Assembly (NCBI RefSeq): GCF_023283535.1
Contig: NZ_JAKILT010000058.1
Location: forward strand, 1 to 32,885
Origin: Shewanella sairae
Lineage (GTDB): Bacteria; Pseudomonadota; Gammaproteobacteria; Enterobacterales; Shewanellaceae
DNA: 32,885 bases
Direction of reading: 5' to 3'
Made by a program: the position numbers and the translations under genes. The notes beneath the pieces are model-generated. The model was not told the DNA's origin. It did no database searches and saw only the letters and a list, made by a program, of their open reading frames with translations. Of this stretch, positions 1-6,081 are shown in pieces. How positions within the stretch are numbered: position 1 is the stretch's first letter; each line of letters starts with the position of its first letter.

Positions 1-157
1 TTTGTTCACTCTCGTGTAAACAACCATCATTCGAAGCTCTTAAAGCGATTGTCACCTGAGGCTAATTTCCGTAGAAGTTAATCTCTCTAACTCTGCTGCA
101 AGTGCCATTCTATCTAGCTTAACGCTTGGTAGGTGGCCTGCTTCGCCGTGTCAGTGG
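1..157 (-). ncRNA. rRNA operon 5' leader (transcribed leftwards, 16S lies outside the window)
   Basis: Read on the minus strand, this is the transcribed leader that follows the P1-like rRNA promoter at 164-191. The stretch just after the -10 box (GCGACCCCACTGACACGGC) closely resembles the start of E. coli rrn P1 transcripts. Near the window edge, positions 2-24 can fold into a short hairpin (TTGTT and CAC pairing with GTG and AACAA around a GAGA loop), as expected of a boxB-like antitermination element. The boxA and the 16S gene would lie to the left and are not seen. No open reading frame explains the segment. Confidence 0.7.
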
Positions 158-163
158 GGTCGC

Positions 164-235
164 ATTATAGGGAGATTTTAAAGGAGCGCAAGCGCTTTTT
201 TAAAGAAAATTAAGGTTTTTTGAAAAAGAGCTTTT
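164..235 (-). promoter_or_regulatory. rRNA operon P1-type promoter with UP element
   Basis: On the minus strand there is a -35 box TTGCGC (186-191), a 16-bp spacer and a perfect -10 box TATAAT (164-169). A GCG discriminator and the GACACGGC sequence typical of rrn P1 follow. The 16-bp spacer and the CTCCC just before the -10 match E. coli rrn P1 promoters. About 40 bp of A/T-rich sequence upstream of the -35 (192-235) look like an UP element. It would drive an rRNA operon to the left, under growth-rate and stringent control as known for this class. Confidence 0.8.
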
Positions 236-241
236 AAGCAC

Positions 242-744
242 ATCATACTCACCAAATACCCACAGAGTTATACACAGCCGCATCGTAACAAGTATAAAAA
301 ACATGCGCTAGAGGCCAATAGAATCATGTGTATCACCTCCAAGGCCACTCTATTAAGAACCACTTCAGGTTACTAAAGCATGTCAGGGAGACTTAATTAT
401 GACCATTTAGCTGCATATTGACGCTCAAGCATGCTCTATAAACAATATCTCATCAGCTTTACCGCATCTTTTATAACGATCTCTATATAAGCTGGCGAGT
501 TGAACCTAGAAATTTAAAGCCCCACTGCTTGAACTGGCCCACTTTTAACAGTTTTGTCTTTAACTACTAGGTCTTCACTGCTTTCATAATCAAAGCTTTT
601 GCACTGATGGCATCTTACGAGCAACGATATCTGTTTGGGTTCTATTAGTTGTTAACTAATAGAACCCTGGCTAATGTTGTTCTGAGCAATGTTGTACTAA
701 CCAGTCTTACACTAACTAATGCTGTACTAATAGCATTGCAGCCT
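242..744. other. Intergenic region between the rRNA promoter and the racemase gene
   Basis: I find no convincing gene here. The region holds one consensus DnaA-box-like nonamer, TTATACACA, at 268-276; a perfect 14-bp hairpin at 637-667; and, at 670-740, loosely repeated short phrases of the form 'aatgxtgtactaa', including an inverted pair AATGCT/AGCATT. Fis or other sites for the rRNA promoter could lie here but are not recognisable by eye. Confidence 0.5.
637..667. terminator. Perfect 14-bp hairpin downstream of the racemase gene
   Basis: Arms 637-650 and 654-667 are perfect complements (GGGTTCTATTAGTT) around a 3-base loop. It lies about 80 bp beyond the stop codon of the minus-strand racemase gene, so it may end or stabilise that transcript. 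No U-run follows the hairpin in either direction, so classification as a Rho-independent terminator is uncertain. Confidence 0.4.
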
Positions 745-1446
745 TTACTTGTTATCCATTAAAGCTAGCTCAACCGCTTTCGCGGCGTGTATCTCGGTAG
801 TGTCATATAAAGGTACATGGGTATCTTGCTGCTGAACTAGCAATGCTATTTCTGTACAACCTAGAATCACAGCTTCCGCTCCCTGCTCTGCTAATGCTGC
901 AATAATCGCTAAATATTGCTCACGAGAAGCAGGAGAGATCACACCGCGGCATAGTTCATCATAGATAATGCGATTCACTATCTCGCGATCTTGCTTAGCT
1001 GGTACCAGCACATCAATGGCAAACTTATTCTTTAAGCGACCTTTATAAAAGTCCTGCTCCATAGTAAAGGCGGTTCCTAACAAGCCAACCTTTTGCACAC
1101 CGTCAGCGATAAGCTGACTTGCTGTCGCATCGGCTATATGCAGGATTGGAATATTGATACTAGCCTGTATATCATCTGCGACCTTATGCATGGTATTAGT
1201 GCATATAAGTAGAAAGTCTGCGCCAGCGGCTTCAACCGATTTAGCTGCTGAACTTAAAATCTCGGCGGTTTGATGCCATTCACCTTTATGCTGTAATGCT
1301 TCTATCTCAGCAAAATCGACACTATATAAGTGCACCTTTGCCGAATGCAGTCCGCCAAGCTTAGATTTCACCCCTTGATTGAGTGCTTTGTAATAACTCG
1401 CTGTAGACTCCCAACTCATTCCACCAAGCATACCGATTGTTTTCAC
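745..1446 (-). CDS. Aspartate/glutamate racemase family protein (YgeA-like)
   Basis: A 233-residue cytoplasmic enzyme of the PLP-independent Asp/Glu racemase family, which interconverts L- and D-amino acids using two cysteines as acid and base. Both are visible: Cys82 in LLICTNTMHK and Cys197 in VILGCTEIALL. The N-terminus VKTIGMLGGMSWEST is typical of the family. I chose the GTG at 1446 because homologues begin there and GGGGGT sits 6 bases upstream. An earlier in-frame GTG at 1479 would add 11 residues with no family precedent. Substrate preference (aspartate or broad) cannot be told from sequence. It appears to be a single-gene unit. Confidence 0.85.
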   Translation of the reverse strand: MKTIGMLGGMSWESTASYYKALNQGVKSKLGGLHSAKVHLYSVDFAEIEALQHKGEWHQTAEILSSAAKSVEAAGADFLLICTNTMHKVADDIQASINIPILHIADATASQLIADGVQKVGLLGTAFTMEQDFYKGRLKNKFAIDVLVPAKQDREIVNRIIYDELCRGVISPASREQYLAIIAALAEQGAEAVILGCTEIALLVQQQDTHVPLYDTTEIHAAKAVELALMDNK

Positions 1447-1699
1447 TGTATAACCCCCGATTGCAGCAATGCGCCTCACGCGCTAAAAATACATTAGTGC
1501 CATTTTGGATGTAATGGCTCCTCCACAATAACACTAACTTGCCAGCGGATTATTTAGATTAATTACAAAATTAAGATAACAGCCAAATCTACTTATTCAG
1601 TTTATAGCGATTACTTGAACAGCCTCATATTCCTCAACGCTATAAAGTGGTACTTTCCTGCCGTTAAAAAATCAAAAACAATAATTTCAAGGACTTTAC

Positions 1700-2896
1700 A
1701 TGGCACGGAAACATCTTTTCCTTCCTACTTTAATCGCAACACTAGTCTCAGCAAACTCATTTGCAGCAGTGCAATCGTTTGACACGCGCTCATTCGCAAT
1801 GGGAGGCATTGGTGCTTCTACAGCAGATTACTTAACGGCTTCTTTTCACAACCCAGCTCTAGCAGCTAGATACGGTGAAGATGATGATATGGCTGTGCTA
1901 ATCCCATCAATTGGCGCACAAATTGATGATAGTGAAGAGATCATTGATAAAACCGACAGCTTCTCTGATATCTATGACCAATTCAGTAGTATTAACAATC
2001 CAACCGAGCAAGATGCTCAACTGGTAGTTGATGCTTTAGAAGAATTACAAAGTAACAGAGCAAACGTACAGGCAAACGTAAGCTTAGCCGTTGCGATTCC
2101 TAATCAATATGTTTCAGTTAACATGTTCGTTAAGGCTTATGCTGACGCTTTCGTTTTTGCGGATATCGCCGAAGGTGATTTAGATGCAAATAAGCTGATT
2201 GAAAATAGCTCTTTAACTTCTCAAGCACTTACCATGGGTGTGGTTATCGCCGAAATAGGCGTCAGCCTTGCTAAATCATATGAGCATAGCAATGGCACTT
2301 TTTATTACGGTATTACACCTAAATATCAGCAAGTAACAACCATTAACTACGTTACTGATATTGAAAACTACGAATTTGATGACTGGGATGATGACAGGTA
2401 TCAAAGCGAAGAAAGCAACATTAATCTGGATGTTGGCTTGGCATATCAGATGAACAACGGCTTAGCTTTTGGCTTTGTCGGTAAAAACCTGATTGAGAAC
2501 AGCTATGACACCTCTTTGACTCATGGGATCCGTGGCGAGTACGTCATTAACCCAACTTACATTGCCAGTGCTAGCTATAACCATAGGCTTTTTAATGTAG
2601 GAGTTGACGTTGAGTTAAACGAAACCAAAAGCTATGACGTTATCGAAGGTACCTTGAATGGTATAGATGCAGACGCCGATAACAAACAGATGGCAGGTAT
2701 TGGTGTTGAATTTAATGCCTTTGACTGGGCACAACTGCGTGCAGGTTACCAAACTGATTTATCAGATAATCTAGCCGATCAATTTACTGCGGGTATAGGT
2801 TTATCACCATTCGATGTATTCCATATTGATTTATCAGCTAGCTACGCCAGTGACAATGAGTTAGGCGCGGTAATACAAACTTCGTTTACTTTCTAA
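1700..2896 (+). CDS. Outer-membrane beta-barrel protein, TraF/FadL-like
   Basis: A 398-residue protein with a Sec signal peptide (cleavage likely after SANSFA, near residue 22) and a C-terminal phenylalanine, as expected of outer-membrane barrels. The start of the mature protein (TRSFAMGGIGASTADYLTASFHNPALAA) matches the family often labelled 'conjugal transfer protein TraF', although there is no conjugation gene nearby. The rest alternates short amphipathic strands with Asp/Asn-rich loops, including acidic stretches near residues 220-240. An AAGGA ribosome site precedes the ATG. It stands alone and converges on gdhA across a shared terminator. The role is unknown; a porin or hydrophobic-substrate channel is possible. 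Confidence 0.7.
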   Translation: MARKHLFLPTLIATLVSANSFAAVQSFDTRSFAMGGIGASTADYLTASFHNPALAARYGEDDDMAVLIPSIGAQIDDSEEIIDKTDSFSDIYDQFSSINNPTEQDAQLVVDALEELQSNRANVQANVSLAVAIPNQYVSVNMFVKAYADAFVFADIAEGDLDANKLIENSSLTSQALTMGVVIAEIGVSLAKSYEHSNGTFYYGITPKYQQVTTINYVTDIENYEFDDWDDDRYQSEESNINLDVGLAYQMNNGLAFGFVGKNLIENSYDTSLTHGIRGEYVINPTYIASASYNHRLFNVGVDVELNETKSYDVIEGTLNGIDADADNKQMAGIGVEFNAFDWAQLRAGYQTDLSDNLADQFTAGIGLSPFDVFHIDLSASYASDNELGAVIQTSFTF

Positions 2897-2945
2897 ATTA
2901 CTTTCAATAGCAAAATCGAAGACTTGAGCTGCTGCGTTATAAAGT

Positions 2946-2973
2946 AAGAAAAGGGCTATTAAGCCCTTTTCTT
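2946..2973. terminator. Bidirectional terminator between the OMP gene and gdhA
   Basis: A perfect 12-bp stem (2946-2957 with 2962-2973) with a 4-base loop lies between two convergent genes. A-rich and T-rich flanks allow termination in both directions. Confidence 0.85.
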
Positions 2974-2994
2974 TACTACTAGTCAGTCAAATAA

Positions 2995-4338
2995 TTAGTA
3001 AACGCCTTGTGCTTTCATCGCATCAGCCACTTTTACAAAGCCTGCCACGTTTGCACCTAGCTCGTAGTTAATGTGCTCACCTTCTCGGCCATATTGCTCA
3101 CATGTAGCGTGGATTGAGTACATGATGTCGCGCAAGCGCATATCAACTTCTTCACGAGACCAGCTCAAACGCAATGCGTTTTGGCTCATTTCAAGACCCG
3201 AAGTTGCTACACCACCCGCATTGGCAGCCTTACCAGGAGCAAACAATACTTTTGCCTCGTGCATTAACACGATAGCTTCAGCAGTACTTGGCATGTTGGC
3301 GCCTTCAGCAACAATCTGCACGCCATTTTCAATCAGCATTGCAGCATGTTCTGCATCTAACTCATTTTGAGTCGCACAAGGTAACGCCACATCAGTAGTA
3401 AACTGCCAAGGCGTACCGCCAGTCACATACTCTAGACTCATTTCATGGGCGTAATCAGCAACACGGCCGCGACGGTCATTTTTAACTTCCATCAGCTTCG
3501 AGAGTTTCTCGGGCGTAAAGCCCTCTGGGTCAAATACCACACCACTGGAATCTGATGCAGTAATCACTTTACCGCCCATTTCCATGGCTTTTTCAATGGC
3601 GTACTGCGCCACATTACCCGAGCCAGATACAGTAACCGTTTTGCCTTCTAAGCTTTCGCCTTTAGCTTTTAGCATGGCTTCAACGAAATATAGCAAACCA
3701 TAACCAGTGGCTTCAGGGCGGATCAAACTGCCACCAAAAGACAAGCCTTTACCAGTAAACACACACTCAGCACTGTTAGTTAACTTCTTCATCATGCCAG
3801 TCATGTAACCGACTTCACGAGCACCAACACCAATATCGCCTGCAGGCACATCAGTATCCGCACCTAAGTGGCGGTGAAGCTCTAACATTAATGCTTGGCA
3901 GAAGCGCATCACTTCGCCTTCACTCTTACCTTTAGGATCAAAGTCACTACCGCCTTTACCGCCGCCCATTGGCAAAGTCGTCAATGCGTTTTTGAATGTT
4001 TGCTCAAACGCTAAAAACTTTAGTACCGACTGGTTAACTGACGGGTGGAAACGCATACCACCTTTAAATGGGCCAATAGATGAGTTGTGCTGGATACGGA
4101 AAGCGCGGTTAACTTGTACCTTACCGCTATCATCTACCCAAGAAACACGAAATTGAATTAGACGCTCAGGCTCAACTAGACGCTCTAAAATACCGGCATT
4201 TAAGTATTCTGGACGCGCTGCAACGAAAGGCCAAATAGAAGTCAGTACTTCTTTTACCGCTTGTAAAAACTCAGGCTGGTTAGGGTTACGCTCAGCAACG
4301 GTCGAAAGAAAACTATCAAGAGTCATATCGCAGCTCAT
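2995..4338 (-). CDS. gdhA: NADP-dependent glutamate dehydrogenase
   Basis: A 447-residue full-length enzyme of the hexameric NADP-GDH family. It converts 2-oxoglutarate, ammonium and NADPH into glutamate in the cytoplasm. Visible hallmarks are the substrate loop PMGGGKGGSDFDPKG (Lys128), the catalytic PAGDIGVG segment (Asp168) and the Rossmann loop GSGNVA (239-244). The ATG at 4338 has GGAG 8 bases upstream. The gene is a single transcription unit ending at the shared terminator at 2946-2973. Several open frames on the opposite strand inside it are antisense shadows. Confidence 0.97.
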   Translation of the reverse strand: MSCDMTLDSFLSTVAERNPNQPEFLQAVKEVLTSIWPFVAARPEYLNAGILERLVEPERLIQFRVSWVDDSGKVQVNRAFRIQHNSSIGPFKGGMRFHPSVNQSVLKFLAFEQTFKNALTTLPMGGGKGGSDFDPKGKSEGEVMRFCQALMLELHRHLGADTDVPAGDIGVGAREVGYMTGMMKKLTNSAECVFTGKGLSFGGSLIRPEATGYGLLYFVEAMLKAKGESLEGKTVTVSGSGNVAQYAIEKAMEMGGKVITASDSSGVVFDPEGFTPEKLSKLMEVKNDRRGRVADYAHEMSLEYVTGGTPWQFTTDVALPCATQNELDAEHAAMLIENGVQIVAEGANMPSTAEAIVLMHEAKVLFAPGKAANAGGVATSGLEMSQNALRLSWSREEVDMRLRDIMYSIHATCEQYGREGEHINYELGANVAGFVKVADAMKAQGVY

Positions 4339-4660
4339 TTTGGTGCTCCAGGGTATACAAAGAATTGAGGTAACTGCTGCTTAGGATGCGCTAGGCATGC
4401 CTGCAGCTTATATTGTGGAATGGTTTATATCAGTATTTGATAGTTAATGAATACAAGACTTTACTGAACCTGTGTGATATCTCAAGAAAACCAAACATTC
4501 TCACCTGTTGATGATAATTCATCAATAAAACCGCAATTAAAAAGAGAAATCATCAAACTTAACCAGGAACACTTTTTGTTTGTGCAAATTTCAACCGTAA
4601 TATCAAAATAGACAGTAGTTAATAGCAAGTCTAGAGGTAATAGAAGGCTAAGAGTTCAAA
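4339..4660. other. Intergenic region upstream of gdhA
   Basis: The stretch is A/T-rich with no gene I can support. It must hold the gdhA promoter, but I cannot choose one -35/-10 pair by eye. From about 4660 the tRNA-derived repeat array begins. Confidence 0.4.
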
Positions 4661-4682
4661 GCGCAACTTCCTAAATGCGAAA

Positions 4683-4708
4683 AGGCCCCAGCATTTCTGC
4701 TGGGGCCT
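4683..4708 (-). terminator. Terminator hairpin in the tRNA-derived array (copy A)
   Basis: A perfect 11-bp G/C-rich stem (4683-4693 with 4698-4708) with loop TTTC, followed on the minus strand by a short U-rich tail. An identical hairpin lies at 5650-5675. Confidence 0.75.
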
Positions 4709-4718
4709 CATCTAAATG

Positions 4719-4732
4719 TGGCGGAGGGATAG
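4719..4732 (-). pseudogene. tRNA-Ser 3'-end remnant
   Basis: Fourteen bases identical to the 3' end of the intact tRNA-Ser genes, including CCA and the acceptor strand. After this the sequence diverges and there is no anticodon arm, so it cannot make a tRNA. Confidence 0.7.
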
Positions 4733-4766
4733 CTGGTTCTAATCAGCTTTTTCTGGATATACGAAA

Positions 4767-4792
4767 AAGGGCTACTCTTTCGAGTAGCCCTT
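4767..4792 (-). terminator. Terminator hairpin in the tRNA-derived array (copy B)
   Basis: A perfect 11-bp stem (4767-4777 with 4782-4792) followed on the minus strand by a T-run (TTTCG). It belongs to the module whose degenerate tRNA end is at about 4804. Confidence 0.75.
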
Positions 4793-4803
4793 CATCTTGA
4801 ATA

Positions 4804-4850
4804 TGGCGGATGGATAGCTGACTTTAAACAATAGGAACCCTAGGGTTCAA
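4804..4850 (-). pseudogene. tRNA-Ser 3'-end remnant
   Basis: Begins with a near match (one substitution) to the tRNA-Ser acceptor end and keeps T-arm-like words (GGGTTCAA). The rest is lost. A close relative lies at about 5485. Confidence 0.55.
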
Positions 4851-4871
4851 CTTTATAAATCGCAGAGAGCA

Positions 4872-4899
4872 AAAAGCCCGCTATAAATAGCGGGCTTTT
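4872..4899 (-). terminator. Terminator hairpin in the tRNA-derived array (copy C)
   Basis: A perfect 12-bp stem (4872-4883 with 4888-4899) with loop TAAA and a T-run on the minus strand. A damaged half copy is seen near 5544-5558. Confidence 0.75.
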
Positions 4900-4906
4900 C
4901 TAAATG

Positions 4907-4960
4907 TGGCACTGTGGGCTAGAGGCTTGAACACTATATATCTGCACTATAAACCCATTT
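4907..4960 (-). pseudogene. tRNA-Ser remnant keeping variable-arm sequence
   Basis: The copy starts with the CCA-end trinucleotide and retains a 12-base match (CTATAAACCCAT) to the variable-arm region of the intact tRNA-Ser genes, but the acceptor strand is degraded. Confidence 0.5.
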
Positions 4961-4975
4961 GATTACAGATACGAA

Positions 4976-5003
4976 AAAGGGCTTCCATTGCTGGAAGCCC
5001 TTT
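4976..5003 (-). terminator. Terminator of tRNA-Ser copy 1
   Basis: A perfect 12-bp stem (4976-4987 with 4992-5003) with a 4-base loop, followed on the minus strand by TTTTTC. It begins 10 bases after the tRNA 3' end and is identical to the one behind copy 2. Confidence 0.88.
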
Positions 5004-5012
5004 CTCTAAATG

Positions 5013-5103
5013 TGGCGGAGGGATAGGGATTTGAACCCTAGATGGGCTATAAACCCATGCCGGTTTTCAAGACCGGTGCATTCGACCACTCTGCCATCCC
5101 TCC
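5013..5103 (-). tRNA. tRNA-Ser (anticodon UGA), copy 1
   Basis: A 91-base class II tRNA with encoded CCA. The acceptor stem GGAGGGA pairs with TCCCTCC, the anticodon stem CCGGT/ACCGG encloses loop CTTGAAA (anticodon TGA, reading UCN serine codons), the long variable arm pairs ATGGG with CCCAT, and the T-arm has GGTTCAAAT. It is identical to the copy at 5793-5883. It has its own promoter and its own terminator. Confidence 0.97.
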
Positions 5104-5114
5104 GAACGACGCAA

Positions 5115-5143
5115 ATAATAGGGGCGTTCGACTCGATTGTAAA
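5115..5143 (-). promoter_or_regulatory. Promoter of tRNA-Ser copy 1
   Basis: On the minus strand, TTTACA (5138-5143), a 17-bp spacer and TATTAT (5115-5120), ending 11 bases before the tRNA. The same two boxes and spacing precede copy 2, although the spacer sequences differ. This supports both as functional promoters. Confidence 0.8.
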
Positions 5144-5342
5144 GCCTAATTTGACTCAAATAGTTCGTTCGCACAAAAACTCAACGCAATCAGCTGAATT
5201 TATTAAATTTCGCTGCAAATACCAGCAACTAACTACTGCGCTAGGACTAAAAAATGCTCTCTTCTTGTTAAGCGCTGCACTCAGCACCATAAATCTATCT
5301 TAATTCAGCTCTCTCAGGTCAAACCAACATATTATTCAAAGT
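5144..5342. other. Spacer between tRNA-Ser copy 1 and the next remnant
   Basis: I see no gene or clear repeat here. A frame that starts inside the tRNA gene and runs through this stretch on the plus strand has no ribosome site or recognisable protein features, and I regard it as chance. Confidence 0.5.
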
Positions 5343-5354
5343 GTATTCTACATG

Positions 5355-5417
5355 TGGTGGATGGGATCGCTAATTCTTAGCAAAGAACCTAAACGATTAA
5401 AGCCCTAGGGTTCAGCT
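5355..5417 (-). pseudogene. tRNA-Ser 3'-end remnant
   Basis: A degraded acceptor end (TGGTGGATGGGAT) followed by words shared with the other remnants (GAACCTAAAC, CCCTAGGGTTCA). It is more diverged than the others. Confidence 0.45.
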
Positions 5418-5435
5418 TTTATTTCAACATACGAA

Positions 5436-5475
5436 AAAGGGATTCCGCTCTTTATTACAAGAGTGGAAGCCCTTT
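5436..5475 (-). terminator. Imperfect terminator hairpin in the tRNA-derived array (copy D)
   Basis: A 17-bp stem (5436-5452 with 5459-5475) with one mismatch and one G-U pair, resembling an expanded version of the tRNA-Ser terminators. A T-run follows on the minus strand. Confidence 0.65.
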
Positions 5476-5484
5476 CTCTAAGTA

Positions 5485-5540
5485 TGGCGTAGGGATAGCT
5501 GACTTTAAGCAATAGGAACCCTTGGGTTCAGTTTTATAAA
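5485..5540 (-). pseudogene. tRNA-Ser 3'-end remnant
   Basis: A near copy of the remnant at 4804-4850 (TGGCGTAGGGATAGCTGACTT, then GGAACCC and GGGTTCA words), with the terminator beyond it partly lost. Confidence 0.55.
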
Positions 5541-5566
5541 TCGTAGATAGCGGGCTTCTCTATATG

Positions 5567-5625
5567 TAGCTATGGGATAGCCAATTTCTAGTAAAGAGTC
5601 TAAACAACAGGAACCCTAAGATTCA
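5567..5625 (-). pseudogene. tRNA-Ser 3'-end remnant
   Basis: A weakly preserved acceptor end (TAGCTATGGGATAG; the CCA is now CTA on the minus strand) followed by GGAACCCTAAGATTCAA. Only its position in the array and shared words identify it. Confidence 0.4.
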
Positions 5626-5649
5626 AAGTCGGGCTTCCTAAATGCGAAA

Positions 5650-5675
5650 AGGCCCCAGCATTTCTGCTGGGGCCT
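5650..5675 (-). terminator. Terminator hairpin in the tRNA-derived array (copy E)
   Basis: Identical to the hairpin at 4683-4708: a perfect 11-bp stem with loop TTTC. Flanking sequence on both sides is also shared with that copy. Confidence 0.75.
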
Positions 5676-5685
5676 CATCTAAATG

Positions 5686-5735
5686 TGGCGCTGGGATAGC
5701 CGGTTCTAAACAATAGGAACCAGGGGTTCTAATCA
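5686..5735 (-). pseudogene. tRNA-Ser 3'-end remnant
   Basis: Begins TGGCGCTGGGATAG, two changes from the intact acceptor end, then shares GGTTCT and AATCAGC words with the remnant at 4719. Confidence 0.55.
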
Positions 5736-5755
5736 GCTTTTTCTGGATATACGAA

Positions 5756-5783
5756 AAAGGGCTTCCATTGCTGGAAGCCCTTT
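5756..5783 (-). terminator. Terminator of tRNA-Ser copy 2
   Basis: A perfect 12-bp stem with a 4-base loop and a T-run on the minus strand, starting 10 bases beyond the tRNA 3' end. It is identical to the terminator of copy 1. Confidence 0.88.
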
Positions 5784-5792
5784 CTCTAAATG

Positions 5793-5883
5793 TGGCGGAG
5801 GGATAGGGATTTGAACCCTAGATGGGCTATAAACCCATGCCGGTTTTCAAGACCGGTGCATTCGACCACTCTGCCATCCCTCC
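5793..5883 (-). tRNA. tRNA-Ser (anticodon UGA), copy 2
   Basis: A 91-base class II tRNA with encoded CCA, identical base for base to the copy at 5013-5103, including anticodon TGA. The identity continues at least 55 bases beyond the 3' end, through the terminator, while upstream only the promoter boxes match. This points to gene conversion or a fairly recent duplication of the tRNA plus terminator. Confidence 0.97.
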
Positions 5884-5894
5884 GAACGCCGCAG

Positions 5895-5923
5895 ATAATA
5901 GGGATACTCTGAGGCAATGTAAA
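5895..5923 (-). promoter_or_regulatory. Promoter of tRNA-Ser copy 2
   Basis: TTTACA (5918-5923), a 17-bp spacer and TATTAT (5895-5900) on the minus strand, ending 11 bases before the tRNA. Boxes and geometry are the same as for copy 1. Confidence 0.8.
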
Positions 5924-6008
5924 GCCAATTTTGAATCGAATGCCTAAAAAACCAGCCAAACACTAAAATAAACACTTATTCAGCTGTTTTTTAGTCAAAA
6001 TAGATTAA

Positions 6009-6045
6009 AAAATGGCTTTAGTTGCAAAACAACTAAAGCCATTTT
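6009..6045 (-). terminator. Terminator of tyrP
   Basis: A perfect 16-bp stem (6009-6024 with 6030-6045) with a 5-base loop and T-rich tail, about 40 bases beyond the tyrP stop codon. Confidence 0.85.
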
Positions 6046-6081
6046 CTTTACTCTAGCTCTAAGAGCTAAACCTCTTTATTA

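Larger units (their letters stand above)
4660..5792 (-). repeat. Array of decayed tRNA-Ser 3'-end plus terminator modules
   Basis: Around the intact tRNA-Ser copy at 5013-5103 there are at least seven degenerate copies of the tRNA-Ser 3' end (CCA end at about 4719, 4804, 4907, 5355, 5485, 5567 and 5686). Each is followed in the tRNA's direction by a strong hairpin or its remains. The copy at 4719 keeps 14 bases identical to the intact gene. The copies at 4804 and 5485 share long segments with each other, as do those at 4719 and 5686, including identical terminators at 4683-4708 and 5650-5675. The copy at 4907 keeps part of the variable-arm sequence. The layout suggests repeated duplication and decay of a serine-tRNA transcription unit. 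Confidence 0.75.

Noticed and set aside
1700..2896. Conjugation gene (TraF) marking a mobile element
   Set aside because: The family name is historical. The gene is a single outer-membrane barrel with no transfer, relaxase or mobility genes around it.
3071..3370. 99-codon open frame antisense to gdhA
   Set aside because: It lies wholly inside gdhA, with no protein family features and no promoter or ribosome site.
5010..5303. 97-codon plus-strand frame starting at the tRNA-Ser gene
   Set aside because: Its first third is the complement of the tRNA gene, and the rest is spacer. It is a common false call next to tRNA genes.
4660..5800. Regularly repeated words suggesting a CRISPR array
   Set aside because: The repeats are degenerate, unequal in spacing and clearly derived from tRNA-Ser and terminators. 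No cas genes are present.
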